DNA of 64,000 nucleotides from Clostridium brassicae (GCF_026738875.1 NZ_JAPQFJ010000002.1:186001-250000), one strand, 5' to 3'. Counted from the stretch's first letter, positions 55,370-64,000 are shown. The notes: generated by a model from the sequence alone, not told the origin. Made by a program: numbers and translations.

Positions 55370-55963
55370 GTGAAAAATGAAGACTATTTGAATAGAAGTT
55401 ATATTAGGTTTACAGATTTTTTATCTATAGCAGTTTCTAGAGAATTAGAATATTTTATTTTAGATTCGAAATTTACAAGTGCTTTTAATTATAGAGTGAA
55501 GGAAATAATCCGAGCAGTTGAAAAAGAAGGGAAAAAAGATGCAGAGTTAAGTGTATTATTTAATACTGAAGGAGAAATTGCATTAATTGACGCTGGTGTA
55601 TTAGGAAAATTTATAAGCGACAATTATAGTATATTAGTTGAACGATATTATAAAGGAGTAAAGCTTGAGAAAGTTATAAAAAATATAAAATGTGGAGGAG
55701 ATAAGGTTAAAATAGACTTTGTAAAAATTTCTTATTCAATATTATATAAAGGTATTGAAGAATTATATAAAGAGATAAGATGCAAAAAAGAGCTTAAAGA
55801 TAAATATATGGATAAGTATAATTTAAAGAAATATGCAGGAAATGATTCTACGGCAATAGTAATTGTGTTATTGATTTTAGAAGATATATGTAAATATATT
55901 GAAATAAATGATGGGATTCTTTTTTCAAGTATTGATGAAATAATTTTTTCTAATAATCTATAA
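55370..55963 (+). CDS. Hypothetical cytosolic protein
   Basis: 197 residues. I do not recognise a family. It is helical, charged and without membrane segment or signal, beginning MKNEDYLNRSYIRFTDFLSI with a single cysteine pair region (IKCGGDKVKID). The GTG start at 55370 has AAGGGTGGTGAT 6 bp upstream, a strong site, and codon use is typical of the region, so it is a real gene. It lies directly after repeat copy 2, with 197 bp to the next gene. No function is inferred. Confidence 0.65.
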   Translation: MKNEDYLNRSYIRFTDFLSIAVSRELEYFILDSKFTSAFNYRVKEIIRAVEKEGKKDAELSVLFNTEGEIALIDAGVLGKFISDNYSILVERYYKGVKLEKVIKNIKCGGDKVKIDFVKISYSILYKGIEELYKEIRCKKELKDKYMDKYNLKKYAGNDSTAIVIVLLILEDICKYIEINDGILFSSIDEIIFSNNL

Positions 55964-56160
55964 AGATTCGACAAATATAAGTATATATTCCAAATAATGA
56001 GCGATGCAGAATGATTAAACAATACATGTATAGTAAATTAGGGTATATTATTGTCATAAAGTAGAGATAAATTTAAGTATATAAGGTTTATAAAATGACA
56101 GAATTTTTAAAAAAGAAGTGGTAGTATAATAATAAAGAATGTTCGGGGGGGAGTACGATA

Positions 56161-56511
56161 ATGTTAATAGTAGAAAACTTGTGTAGAAGTGAAAAGTATG
56201 AAAATGTAGTGTACAATTATTCTTATAGAATAATTAAGGATAAACTGGTTTTCGAAGAGCAGGATAACTTAGAAATACAATCCTATGGAATAGAAGTAGA
56301 AAGACAAGATGTAGTAGATGGTAAGATTATTAAAATAGAAAGACAGGCTGTAAAATCTATAAGTCCTCATAGACACAAAGTACATAGTTTATTAAAGATA
56401 TTATATGATAATTTAGTTTCACCTATCCATCTAATAGACATTTTGGGGGAATACATAGATAATTATGTTACTGATTTTGATGATGTATTAAAAGATATAT
56501 ATATATGCTAA
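56161..56511 (+). CDS. DUF6514-like small protein
   Basis: 116 residues with YSYRIIKDKLVFEEQDNLEI, YGIEVERQDVVDG and a Ser-Pro-His motif (KSISPHRHKVHSLLKILYDN). This pattern fits the DUF6514 clostridial family, function unknown. The ATG at 56161 has GGGGGGAG upstream. A terminator begins at its stop codon, so it is monocistronic. Confidence 0.7.
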   Translation: MLIVENLCRSEKYENVVYNYSYRIIKDKLVFEEQDNLEIQSYGIEVERQDVVDGKIIKIERQAVKSISPHRHKVHSLLKILYDNLVSPIHLIDILGEYIDNYVTDFDDVLKDIYIC

Positions 56512-56535
56512 AGGGAGGATTTTCCTCCTTTTTTT
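56510..56535 (+). terminator. Terminator of the DUF6514-like gene
   Basis: AAAGGGAGGA/TCCTCCTTTT stem with one G-U pair and a 3-nt loop, then T-run; it overlaps the stop codon. Confidence 0.85.
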
Positions 56536-56654
56536 ATGATTAAGAACTATCTTTTGCTTAAATAGACTCTTTATTCTTTATAAAAATATAGTTTAGGTGT
56601 AAAATAAACTTAATTTTATTTTGAAAAATATTATTTCATGGGGGTGATTTTAGT

Positions 56655-57068
56655 TTGATAGTTGGTATAGGCGTAGACATAATAGAGATAAATAGAATAG
56701 AGAAGGCAATGAATAGGAGCCCTAATTTTATAACTAAAATGTTTAGTAAAAATGAAATTGAATATTTAAAAAGTAGAAATATGAGAGCAGAAAGTGTAGC
56801 TGGCAGATTTGCAGCTAAAGAAGCTGTATCCAAAGCATTAGGAACAGGTTTCCTAGAATTTGATTTTAAAGATATTGAAATTGATAGAACTACATTAGGA
56901 AAACCTATTGTTTTTTTAAAGGGAAAGGCAAAAAAATTAGATAAGAAGTGGGGAAAGTATAAAATACATTTAAGTATATCTCATGGCAAGGAAAATGCTA
57001 TAGCTTATGCTGTCTTGGAGGTTTATGACAATGAGAATAGTAACTTCACAGATAATGAGGGAAGTTGA
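56655..57068 (+). CDS. acpS: Holo-[acyl-carrier-protein] synthase
   Basis: 137 residues, slightly longer than the usual 120-125. It moves 4'-phosphopantetheine from CoA to acyl carrier protein. Motifs IVGIGVDIIEINRIEKAM (Mg-binding Asp) and RFAAKEAVSKALGTGF (Mg-binding Glu, catalytic Lys), and HLSISHGKENAIAYAVLE near the end. TTG start at 56655 with GGGGGTGAT upstream. The last 38 bp overlap nnrD, giving coupled translation; acpS-nnrD is a common clostridial pair. Confidence 0.95.
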   Translation: MIVGIGVDIIEINRIEKAMNRSPNFITKMFSKNEIEYLKSRNMRAESVAGRFAAKEAVSKALGTGFLEFDFKDIEIDRTTLGKPIVFLKGKAKKLDKKWGKYKIHLSISHGKENAIAYAVLEVYDNENSNFTDNEGS

Positions 57069-58533
57069 TAAATTCTGTATAGAAAAATTAAATATACCCA
57101 GTATTGTTCTTATGGAAAATGCTGCATTGAAGATACTGAAAAATTTGGATATAGAAAAAAATGAATATTTTATAATTATATGTGGAAATGGAAACAATGG
57201 AGGGGATGGTCTTGCTTTGGCAAGACATCTCATAATTTTAAATAAAAAAGTAGAAGTGTTTTTAATAGGACAAGATGATAGATTAAGTAAAGATTGTAAA
57301 ATAAACTATGACATTTTAAATAGTATGGGTATTAATATAAAATTGATAAATGATGTAAATGATTTAGATCCTATAAGAGATGCTATAGGTAAATCTGATG
57401 TAATTGTAGATGCAATATTTGGTACAGGGCTTTCAAGAGAGATACGAGGCATTCAAAAATTAATCATACATATTATGAACAATAGCAATAAATTCATAGT
57501 TTCTGTAGATATACCATCAGGGCTAGATGGTGATACTGGAGAAATTCTAGGAGTTTCTGTAAAAGCAAATAGAACAGTTTCTTTTGAATTTTATAAAAAA
57601 GGATTTTTATTTAATAAAGCGGATAATGTAACTGGAGAGATAATAATCGAAAAGATAGGAATTCCTCAATCAGTAGCTGATAAGTTGGGAGTTGAGGATT
57701 ACATAACAGAAATGGAGCAAATAAGAAAATGTATACCTAAAAGGAGAATATACGATCATAAGGGTAGTTTTGGAAGGGTAAATATTATAGCAGGTTCAAA
57801 TGGATTAACAGGTGCAGCATACATAACAACTCAAGCAGCAGTGAGGAGTGGTTCTGGACTTGTTACGTTATGTTGTATGGAAAATATACAACATACTATG
57901 AGTATTAAGCTCACAGAAGCTATGACTGTATCTTATAAGGATAGTAAAAGTTTAAATGACTTATTGAAGAAAAGTGATGTTATAGCTATTGGACCTGGAA
58001 TGGGAAATAGTGAAGCCACTTTTAAAACTCTTTCTAATGTATTAGATATTGCAGAATGTCCATTAGTAATAGATGCAGATGGAATAAATGTGCTAAATGG
58101 TAAACTAAGTTTATTAAAAAATACAAAATGCAAAATTGTGTTGACTCCTCATTTTGGGGAAATGTCAAGACTTACTGGCAAATCAATAGAGGAAATTAAA
58201 AAAAATAGAATTGAGATATCAAAAAAATTTGCTGAAGAATATGGGGTAGTATTACTATTAAAAGGGTATAATACGATAATTACTGATGGAAAAAGGCTAT
58301 TAGTTAATCCTACTGGAAATAGTGCTATGGCATCAGGAGGAATGGGAGATTGCCTAACAGGAATTATTGCATCCCTAATAGGACAAGGACTTGAACCATT
58401 TCAGGCAACTTATGTAGGAGCATATATACACGGATATTGTGGAGATAAATTATCAGAAAAAATGTTTTGTGTAAATGCTAATCATGTCTTAGAAAATTTG
58501 CCTTATTACATTAAAGAAATTGAAAACAAATAG
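57031..58533 (+). CDS. nnrD: Bifunctional NAD(P)H-hydrate repair enzyme (epimerase and dehydratase)
   Basis: 500 residues from ATG 57031 (GGAGG at 57017-57021); ATG 57025 is too near. The N-terminal YjeF_N epimerase domain (about 1-210: MENAALKIL, CGNGNNGGDGLALARHL, FGTGLSREI, DIPSGLDGDTGE) repairs the S/R forms of hydrated NAD(P)H. The C-terminal ribokinase-like dehydratase (about 225-495: GSNGLTGAAYITTQAAV, IGPGMGNSEAT, NPTGNSAMASGGMGDCLTG) restores NAD(P)H. Overlaps acpS. Confidence 0.95.
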   Translation: MRIVTSQIMREVDKFCIEKLNIPSIVLMENAALKILKNLDIEKNEYFIIICGNGNNGGDGLALARHLIILNKKVEVFLIGQDDRLSKDCKINYDILNSMGINIKLINDVNDLDPIRDAIGKSDVIVDAIFGTGLSREIRGIQKLIIHIMNNSNKFIVSVDIPSGLDGDTGEILGVSVKANRTVSFEFYKKGFLFNKADNVTGEIIIEKIGIPQSVADKLGVEDYITEMEQIRKCIPKRRIYDHKGSFGRVNIIAGSNGLTGAAYITTQAAVRSGSGLVTLCCMENIQHTMSIKLTEAMTVSYKDSKSLNDLLKKSDVIAIGPGMGNSEATFKTLSNVLDIAECPLVIDADGINVLNGKLSLLKNTKCKIVLTPHFGEMSRLTGKSIEEIKKNRIEISKKFAEEYGVVLLLKGYNTIITDGKRLLVNPTGNSAMASGGMGDCLTGIIASLIGQGLEPFQATYVGAYIHGYCGDKLSEKMFCVNANHVLENLPYYIKEIENK

Positions 58534-58676
58534 TCAAAACTAAAATTTAATATGCTTAGTAGGTATATTTAACTACAAATTATTTAACAAGGTAATGGCA
58601 TATTTATTTTAATAAGAATATTGAAAGTTTTAACAGAATAGTATTAATAATGATTACAAATATTTTGGAGGAATTT

Positions 58677-59297
58677 ATGAAGAAAAAATTATTATTACTA
58701 TTTACTATTTGTTTGTTTGTAGCATTTTGTTTATATGGATGTGGTAAGAAAGAGGTGGATCCTAATAGAGTTGTTAAATCATTAAAAAATTTGGATAGTT
58801 ATACCTGTGATGTTGATATAAATATAAAAAATACTAGGCAGGATATAAAGTTTGAATGTAAACAGTGTTATGATAAAAGATATGGTGGAAGATTAGACAT
58901 TAATAGCGATAGAAGATTTATATATAGAAAGAATGACATATTAGTAAATGATCTAAAGAATGATAAAGAATATGTAGTAGATAGAAAGTTTGATTCTGTA
59001 TATAAACTAAGTTTTATAAAAGAGTATATAAATTTATTATATACTAATGAAGAAATAAAATATTCTACTCAAACTATAGAGGATAAAGGATACCAACTTA
59101 TTCATTTAATAATACCTGGAAATAATAGAAATATAAATAAAGCTATTATGTATGTAAATATTGAAAATAATTTACCAGAAAGAACAACTATATGTGATGT
59201 AAAAGGGAACGAAGTAATTAGTTTTGTATATAAAAATTTTACTATAAATCCAAAGTTGGAAAAAGAAATTTTTGCAGATAAAGATACTAATGAATAA
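58677..59297 (+). CDS. GerS-like germination lipoprotein
   Basis: 206 residues from ATG 58677 (TTGGAGGAA upstream); an earlier ATG at 58650 has no RBS. Signal peptide with lipobox LYGC. A LolA-like beta domain contains DSYTCDVDINIKN and LSFIKEYINLLYTNEE. In C. difficile the lipoprotein gerS lies directly before alr2 and mazE-mazF, and the same order occurs here (gerS-like, alr, mazE, mazF). GerS is needed there for cortex hydrolysis in germination. I infer orthology from position and domain type; residue identity was not measured. Confidence 0.75.
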   Translation: MKKKLLLLFTICLFVAFCLYGCGKKEVDPNRVVKSLKNLDSYTCDVDINIKNTRQDIKFECKQCYDKRYGGRLDINSDRRFIYRKNDILVNDLKNDKEYVVDRKFDSVYKLSFIKEYINLLYTNEEIKYSTQTIEDKGYQLIHLIIPGNNRNINKAIMYVNIENNLPERTTICDVKGNEVISFVYKNFTINPKLEKEIFADKDTNE

Positions 59298-59341
59298 TAA
59301 TTAAGATTTAGTCTTGATTAAATAGCTAAGGAGGAAATAAA

Positions 59342-60505
59342 ATGTTCAAGCACTTGAGGCCTTTATGGGCGGAAGTAAATTTAGATAATCTAGCATTTAA
59401 TATGCAAGAGATAAGAAAAATTTCAAAAAGTAAAGAAATTATTGGGGTAGTCAAAGCAGACGCTTATGGGCATGGAGCTGTGGATATAGCACCTGTGCTT
59501 TTAGAAAATGGAGCTACTAGGCTTGCTGTTGCAGTACTTAGTGAAGGAGTTGAGCTTAGGCGTGAAGGGATAGATTGCCCTATAATAATTTTAGGTTTTA
59601 CATCACCAAGTCTTATAGGTGATTTATTAAAATACGATATTGAACAAACAGTATTTTCTTATGAATACGCAGAAGAACTTTCAAAAGTAGCTTCTAAAAA
59701 GCACAAAATTGGAAAAATACATATAGCTGTAGATACAGGAATGGGCAGAATAGGTTTTTTGCCTAATAAAAACAGTGTAGAAGAGATTTATAAAATAAGT
59801 AATCTCCCTAATGTATGTATAGAAGGGATATTCTCTCATTTCTCTACTGCTGATGAAAGGGATAAAGAATATACTTATGGTCAACTAAAAAAATTTAATG
59901 AGTTTTATAAGTTGTTACAAGATAAAGGTATAGATATAAAGATGAGGCATATAGCTAATAGTGCATCTATAATAGATTTACCAGAAGCTCATTTTGAAGC
60001 TGTAAGACCAGGAATAATTTTATATGGATATTATCCGTCAGAAGAAGTTAATAAAGAAAAGATAAAATTAAAACCTGTTATGGAACTTAAAGCTAATATA
60101 GCTCACATAAAAAGTGTAACATCAGGGCAATATATAAGCTATGGAAGAAGATTTAAAAGTGACAGAGAAAGTGTGATAGCCACTTTGCCGGTAGGTTATG
60201 CAGATGGATATACAAGAGCATTATTTAATAAAGGGAAAGTGATATTACATAATGAGTTTGCAGCAGTTATTGGAAGCATATGTATGGATCAATGCATGAT
60301 AGATATTACAGACATATCTTCAGAAGTTAAAGTTGGAGATGAAGTTACATTAATGGGAAGATCTGATAGGATTAAATTTGATGCTGATGACGTCGCTAAA
60401 GCTTTAGGAACAATAAATTATGAAGTTATTTGTGCTATAAGTAAGAGGGTACCTAGGGTATATGTAAGGAATGGGAAAGTTATCAAGATAAGAAATTATA
60501 TTTAA
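59342..60505 (+). CDS. alr: Alanine racemase
   Basis: 387 residues. PLP lysine K38 in VVKADAYGHGA, catalytic tyrosine Y267 in YISYGRRF, and RIGFLP, FSHFSTAD and CMDQCMIDI are conserved. It interconverts L- and D-alanine for cell wall and, in spore formers, can limit alanine-triggered germination in spores. AAGGAGG RBS. It follows the GerS-like gene by 44 bp, probably one transcript. Confidence 0.97.
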   Translation: MFKHLRPLWAEVNLDNLAFNMQEIRKISKSKEIIGVVKADAYGHGAVDIAPVLLENGATRLAVAVLSEGVELRREGIDCPIIILGFTSPSLIGDLLKYDIEQTVFSYEYAEELSKVASKKHKIGKIHIAVDTGMGRIGFLPNKNSVEEIYKISNLPNVCIEGIFSHFSTADERDKEYTYGQLKKFNEFYKLLQDKGIDIKMRHIANSASIIDLPEAHFEAVRPGIILYGYYPSEEVNKEKIKLKPVMELKANIAHIKSVTSGQYISYGRRFKSDRESVIATLPVGYADGYTRALFNKGKVILHNEFAAVIGSICMDQCMIDITDISSEVKVGDEVTLMGRSDRIKFDADDVAKALGTINYEVICAISKRVPRVYVRNGKVIKIRNYI

Positions 60506-60635
60506 GTTATTTTAATATTAAAATAAATAATAAAAATATAAAGAATAATTTAGATGTATTGCAATAATTTTAAGCAATTTAGTATTAATGGTTAAAATTA
60601 CATAAGAAAAATTTCGTTAAAAACAGTATTTTTCT

Positions 60636-60665
60636 TTGACAATTTGACAAATATTAAACTATAAT
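60636..60665 (+). promoter_or_regulatory. Promoter of mazEF with tandem TTTGACAA
   Basis: TTGACA (60636-60641), 18-bp spacer, TATAAT (60660-60665). The octamer TTTGACAA is repeated head to tail at 60635-60642 and 60643-60650, placing a direct repeat on the -35 box, a possible antitoxin-binding site. Confidence 0.65.
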
Positions 60666-60718
60666 TAGTGGTATATACATATGCGCTTTATGATAAATTA
60701 GGAGGTATTAATAGCTAT

Positions 60719-61039
60719 ATGTCAAACTCAAAGAAATTTGTGACAAATTTAGCAGATGAACTCAATAAGGAATTTAGAAAAAAAATTAATAAAGAATATC
60801 AAAAAAAGAGTGAATTTATTAAAGATAGATTAATACTATATATAGAGAAGCAAAAAAAAATAAGCAAAATAGAAGAGTTAAAAAAAGGATATATAGAAAT
60901 GGCACAAATTAACTTATGCTTAAGTGAAGTGGGCTTTGTAGAGGATATGTCACAGTTAAAAGAATATGAAGCCAAGCTTGCGGAGAGTGATTTGCCTGAT
61001 GACAATGATAGTGAAAAGAGGAGATATATTTTATGCTGA
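60719..61039 (+). CDS. mazE: MazE-type antitoxin (ribbon-helix-helix)
   Basis: 106 residues from ATG 60719 (AGGAGG 12 bp upstream); an upstream frame from 60668 includes the promoter and RBS. The N-terminal segment [19 protein letters not shown] followed by a charged helix fits the EndoAI/MazE RHH antitoxins of Firmicutes. The acidic C-terminus ([10 protein letters not shown]) likely threads into the MazF dimer. It overlaps mazF by 35 bp. It is the neutralising partner and probably an autorepressor with MazF. Confidence 0.85.
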   Translation: MSNSKKFVTNLADELNKEFRKKINKEYQKKSEFIKDRLILYIEKQKKISKIEELKKGYIEMAQINLCLSEVGFVEDMSQLKEYEAKLAESDLPDDNDSEKRRYILC

Positions 61040-61346
61040 TTTAAGCCCGGTTGTAGGCTCAGAACAGGGTGGAATAAGACCAGTCCTTATTATTCAAAAT
61101 AATGTAGGAAATAAATATAGTCCTACAGTTATTGTTTCTGCTATAACATCGCAGATAAATAAAGCAAAACTTCCAACTCATGTAGAGATATCTTCAGAAG
61201 AATATGGTCTGAATAAGGATTCAGTTGTTTTACTAGAACAGATTAGGACCTTAGATAAAAAAAGGTTAAAAGAAAAAATTGGTCATATGTCTGAGAAAGA
61301 TATGAGGAAGGTAGATGAAGCACTTCTAATAAGTGTTGGTTTATAG
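61005..61346 (+). CDS. mazF: MazF/EndoA mRNA interferase toxin
   Basis: 113 residues from ATG 61005, closely like B. subtilis EndoA ([26 protein letters not shown]... [36 protein letters not shown]). It cleaves specific mRNA sequences (EndoA: UACAU). Arg and Thr of the catalytic site lie in RPVLIIQN and [13 protein letters not shown]. Earlier ATGs at 60966 and 60999 are in frame but add an atypical N-terminus. Coupled to mazE; terminator follows at once. Confidence 0.95.
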   Translation: MIVKRGDIFYADLSPVVGSEQGGIRPVLIIQNNVGNKYSPTVIVSAITSQINKAKLPTHVEISSEEYGLNKDSVVLLEQIRTLDKKRLKEKIGHMSEKDMRKVDEALLISVGL

Positions 61347-61347
61347 C

Positions 61348-61373
61348 AAAAAAGGGCATAATTGCCCTTTTTT
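61348..61373 (+). terminator. mazEF terminator
   Basis: AAAAAAGGGCA / TGCCCTTTTTT (61348-61358, 61363-61373) with a TAAT loop. Confidence 0.93.
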
Positions 61374-61445
61374 ATATTTTAATTAGTGTATTTTTTAATA
61401 TAAATTGATATAATAAATAAAGAAAAAGATAGGGAGGCGTTAGAA

Positions 61446-62270
61446 ATGGTAAAAGATATACAGAACTTAGAAGGCGTAGCTAAGCAAATAAGAAGAGATA
61501 TAGTAACCATGCTAACTGAATCAGGATCAGGTCATCCAGGTGGTTCACTTTCAGCAGTTGAAATTTTAACAACTTTATATTTTAAGGAAATGAATATAAA
61601 TGTTGAAGATGTACATAATCCAGATAGAGATAGATTTGTACTTTCAAAAGGTCATGCAGCTCCTGTTTTATATAGTACATTAGCAAGAAAAGGATTCTTT
61701 GATCCAAGTGAGTTAATGAAATTAAGAAGGATGGGTGCAATGCTTCAAGGACATCCTAATATGAATTATGTTCCAGGAGTAGATATGTCGACTGGATCTT
61801 TAGGTCAAGGAATATCTACAGCTGTAGGAATGGCTATAGCAGGTAAGATAGACAAAAAAGATTATAGAGTATATGCACTTCTTGGAGATGGAGAATTAGA
61901 AGAAGGTCAAGTTTGGGAGGCATCTATGTGTGCAGCTCATTATAAGTTAGATAACTTAACAGCTTTTGTAGACAATAATGGATTACAAATAGATGGGAAA
62001 TGTGAAGATGTAATGAATCCTGGACCTATAAGCGAAAAATTCAAGGCTTTCGGATGGCATGTAATAGAAGCTGATGGTCATGATTTTGAAGTTTTAATAA
62101 ATGCTATTGAAGAAGCTAAAAATACAAAAGGGAAACCAACAATGATAGTATGTAAGACGATAAAAGGTAAGGGTGTATCATACATGGAAAATGCAGTAGG
62201 ATGGCATGGTTCTACACCTAGTAAAGAACAATGTGAAGAAGCTTTAAAGGAACTTGGGGGTGAAGAATAA
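61446..62270 (+). CDS. tktA: Transketolase, N-terminal (TPP pyrophosphate-binding) subunit
   Basis: 274 residues. Split transketolase typical of clostridia and archaea. Motifs: ESGSGHPGGSLSAVE, FVLSKGHAAPVLY, QGHPNMNYVPGVDMSTGSLG, and the TPP motif GDGELEEGQVWEAS...NNGLQ. The stop codon overlaps the start of the C-terminal subunit by one base (TAATG). It works in the non-oxidative pentose phosphate pathway, the main pentose route in these anaerobes. AGGGAGGCG RBS. The symbol is by analogy. Confidence 0.95.
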   Translation: MVKDIQNLEGVAKQIRRDIVTMLTESGSGHPGGSLSAVEILTTLYFKEMNINVEDVHNPDRDRFVLSKGHAAPVLYSTLARKGFFDPSELMKLRRMGAMLQGHPNMNYVPGVDMSTGSLGQGISTAVGMAIAGKIDKKDYRVYALLGDGELEEGQVWEASMCAAHYKLDNLTAFVDNNGLQIDGKCEDVMNPGPISEKFKAFGWHVIEADGHDFEVLINAIEEAKNTKGKPTMIVCKTIKGKGVSYMENAVGWHGSTPSKEQCEEALKELGGEE

Positions 62271-63211
62271 TGAGTAAAAAAATTGCTACTAGAGAAGCTT
62301 ACGGTAAAGCATTAGCTAAGATAGGACAGGAAAATCCTAATATAGTAGTATTAGATGCTGATTTATCAAAATCAACTAAAACAGCTGATTTTAAAAGTGT
62401 TTGTCCTGAAAGATTTGTAAATATAGGAATAGCAGAAGGAAACATGATGTCTATTGCTGGGGGAATTGCATCTTGCGGGAAAACAGTATTTGCTAGTACT
62501 TTTGCAATATTTGCAGCAGGAAGAGCGTTTGAACAAATAAGAAATACCCTTTGTTATCCAAAATTAAATGTAAAAGTATGTGCAACACATGCTGGAATTA
62601 CAGTAGGAGAAGATGGAGCTTCACATCAAGCTATAGAAGACTTAGCTTTAATGAGAAGTATACCAAATATGACTGTAATATCTCCAAGTGATGCAGTTGA
62701 AACTGAAGCGGCAATAAAAGCTGTTTCAGAATATAAGGGACCATGTTATGTAAGACTTGGAAGAGCAGGGGTTTCTGTTATTAATGATAATGAAGAATAT
62801 AAATTTGAAATAGGAAAAGCTGTAACTTTAAGAGAGGGAAAAGACGCTGTAATATTTGCTACAGGAATAATGGTGGATGCTGCGCTTGAAGCATATAATC
62901 TTCTTGCTGAAGAAGGAATAAAAGTTAAAGTTGTTAATATACACACAATAAAACCAATAGATGTTGATGCTATTGTAAAAGCTGCAGAAGAAACGGGTAC
63001 AGCAGTTACAGCAGAAGAACATACTATAATGGGTGGATTAGGATCTGCTGTTTGTGAAACTTTAAGTGAAAATTACCCTATTCCGGTAGTAAGAGTTGGA
63101 ATTAAAGATGTTTTTGGTGAAAGTGGTAAACCAGATCAGTTATTAAAAGCTTATGGACTAACTGCTGAAGATATAGTTAAGGCTGTGAAAAAGGCTATAG
63201 AACTTAAATAA
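62270..63211 (+). CDS. tktB: Transketolase, C-terminal (pyrimidine-binding) subunit
   Basis: 313 residues. Pyrimidine-binding domain (about 5-175: VNIGIAEGNMMSIAGGIASC with the conserved Glu, FAAGRAFEQIRNT, HAGITVGEDGASHQ) and C-terminal domain (about 190-310: EEHTIMGGLGSAVCE). Forms the active transketolase with the 61446 subunit. RBS GGGGGTGAAG lies inside the end of the first gene. Terminator at 63226. Confidence 0.95.
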   Translation: MSKKIATREAYGKALAKIGQENPNIVVLDADLSKSTKTADFKSVCPERFVNIGIAEGNMMSIAGGIASCGKTVFASTFAIFAAGRAFEQIRNTLCYPKLNVKVCATHAGITVGEDGASHQAIEDLALMRSIPNMTVISPSDAVETEAAIKAVSEYKGPCYVRLGRAGVSVINDNEEYKFEIGKAVTLREGKDAVIFATGIMVDAALEAYNLLAEEGIKVKVVNIHTIKPIDVDAIVKAAEETGTAVTAEEHTIMGGLGSAVCETLSENYPIPVVRVGIKDVFGESGKPDQLLKAYGLTAEDIVKAVKKAIELK

Positions 63212-63225
63212 TTAAAGTTTAATTA

Positions 63226-63263
63226 ATGGAAGGAGATATGTTTTTCTCCTTCCATTTTTTTCT
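63226..63263 (+). terminator. Transketolase operon terminator
   Basis: ATGGAAGGAGA / TCTCCTTCCAT (63226-63236, 63245-63255) with an 8-nt loop, then T7. Confidence 0.93.
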
Positions 63264-63368
63264 CATATTGAAATTATTATATAAAATTTTGGATATATTC
63301 AATCATGCGTGGTAAAATAATCTTAATTGTATTAAGATTATAAAAGTTTTATAAAAAGGGGTATGCGT

Positions 63369-64000
63369 ATGACTAAAAATGTAATTAAAGAATATTTGTG
63401 GATCACTGTAGGTTTTTTGATAGTTGCATTTGGCATAAAATTTTTTTTAGCACCTAATAAAATAGCGGGTGGAGGAGTAATGGGTATAGCTATAATAATA
63501 AAATATTATATTCCAAGCTTATCAATAGGAATTTTAATGTTAATAATGAACGCTATATCTTTTATAATAGGATTTATTATTATTGGACCTAGCTTTGGGG
63601 CAAAAACGGTATATGCAAGTTTAGCTATGTCAGTAGCTATTGATATTATGGATAGACTAATGCCACCTCCAACACCAATCACTACAGATTTGTTTTTAGC
63701 AACATTTTTTGGGACAGTAATATCAGGAATAGGTATGGGTATAGTGTTTAATCAAAATTCATCCACAGGAGGAACAGATATAGCAGCTAAGATAATGAAT
63801 AAGTTCTTTCATATAGATATAGGTAAGTCACTTCTGATAGTTGATTTAGTTATAGCAGTAGCAGCAGGAATAATTTTTGAAGCAAACGTTGGAATGTATG
63901 CTATATTTTCTGTTATAATATTAGGATTTGTTATAGATATAGTAATTGAAGGGTTAAACAAATGTAAGTCAGTTATAATTATGAGTAGTAAAAGTGAAAA
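63369..64000 (+). CDS. YitT-family membrane protein (partial, runs off the window)
   Basis: About 210 codons are visible; it is open to the last base. It starts at ATG 63369 with AAGGGG upstream. Five membrane segments follow the pattern of DUF161 (MTKNVIKEYLWITVGFLIVA, FFLAPNKIAGGGVMGIAII, NQNSSTGGTDIAAKI). The C-terminal DUF2179 would begin near the edge (KCKSVIIMS). YitT proteins are inner-membrane transporters of unknown substrate, widespread in Firmicutes. Confidence 0.9.
   Translation, partial: MTKNVIKEYLWITVGFLIVAFGIKFFLAPNKIAGGGVMGIAIIIKYYIPSLSIGILMLIMNAISFIIGFIIIGPSFGAKTVYASLAMSVAIDIMDRLMPPPTPITTDLFLATFFGTVISGIGMGIVFNQNSSTGGTDIAAKIMNKFFHIDIGKSLLIVDLVIAVAAGIIFEANVGMYAIFSVIILGFVIDIVIEGLNKCKSVIIMSSKSE

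Overview
This window is a stretch of chromosome from a low-GC, spore-forming anaerobe, almost certainly Clostridium in the strict sense. The evidence is strongly A+T-rich DNA with AGA/ATA-rich codon use, clostridial ribosome binding sites (AGGAGG or GGGGTGAT), an H-type small acid-soluble spore protein, a GerS-like germination lipoprotein, the Fe-S (oxygen-sensitive) type of L-serine dehydratase and a clostridial 2-hydroxyacyl-CoA dehydratase-type activase. The species cannot be fixed from sequence alone. I see no rRNA, tRNA, CRISPR array, prophage or intact insertion sequence. The accessory character comes from regulatory RNA, small palindromic elements and a two-copy non-coding repeat.

Layout. 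1-1.5 kb: end of a glycogen phosphorylase gene, a membrane LysM protein (-) and sspH. 1.9-7.9 kb: glutamate synthase gltB-gltD. 8-13 kb: a membrane-anchored MutS-like ATPase and small DUF proteins (DUF6155, DUF1292, STAS-like DUF4325), plus an FUSC-type exporter (-). 13-15.2 kb: a sigma-54 activator with PAS domain, repeated upstream sites, a -24/-12 promoter and an ECF S component. 15.1-16 kb: copy 1 of the dispersed repeat, containing a foldable RNA of about 250 nt. 16-17 kb: FMN riboswitch and stand-alone ribB. 17-21 kb: HAD phosphatase (-), MocR regulator (-) and a divergent MFS exporter. 21-25 kb: threonine aldolase, DUF1893 protein, and a T-box controlled NSS amino-acid/sodium symporter. 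25-30 kb: sbcD-sbcC. 30-35 kb: chemoreceptor, class III aminotransferase and ABC exporter. 35-40 kb: a leader with a terminator, then a 1410-residue activase. 40-46.3 kb: lipoproteins, an RluA pseudouridine synthase and an OmpR-type two-component system flanked by lipoproteins. 46.3-50.2 kb: nested palindromes, an MFS transporter (-), a ThiF-like E1 protein and sdaAA/sdaAB (-). 50.4-55.3 kb: small membrane protein, LytS/LytTR system, CstA-type transporter, then repeat copy 2. 55.3-64 kb: two small clostridial proteins, acpS, nnrD, gerS-like, alr, mazEF, split transketolase and the start of a YitT-family gene.

How the genes fit together. Several neighbourhoods are regulator-plus-target units readable from the DNA: sigma-54 activator to ECF transporter; MocR to MFS pump; FMN riboswitch to ribB; T-box to NSS transporter; LytS/LytTR with perfect 13-bp direct repeats to the CstA transporter. 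The last unit sits 2.5 kb from serine dehydratase, which makes pyruvate, and resembles the pyruvate-sensing BtsSR/BtsT arrangement of E. coli. The most unusual item is the two-copy repeat (15148-15958 and 54890-55307). Both copies begin exactly on the stop codon of an upstream membrane transporter gene and carry hairpins. Copy 1 contains a long-range base-paired RNA whose 5' strands are deleted from copy 2.
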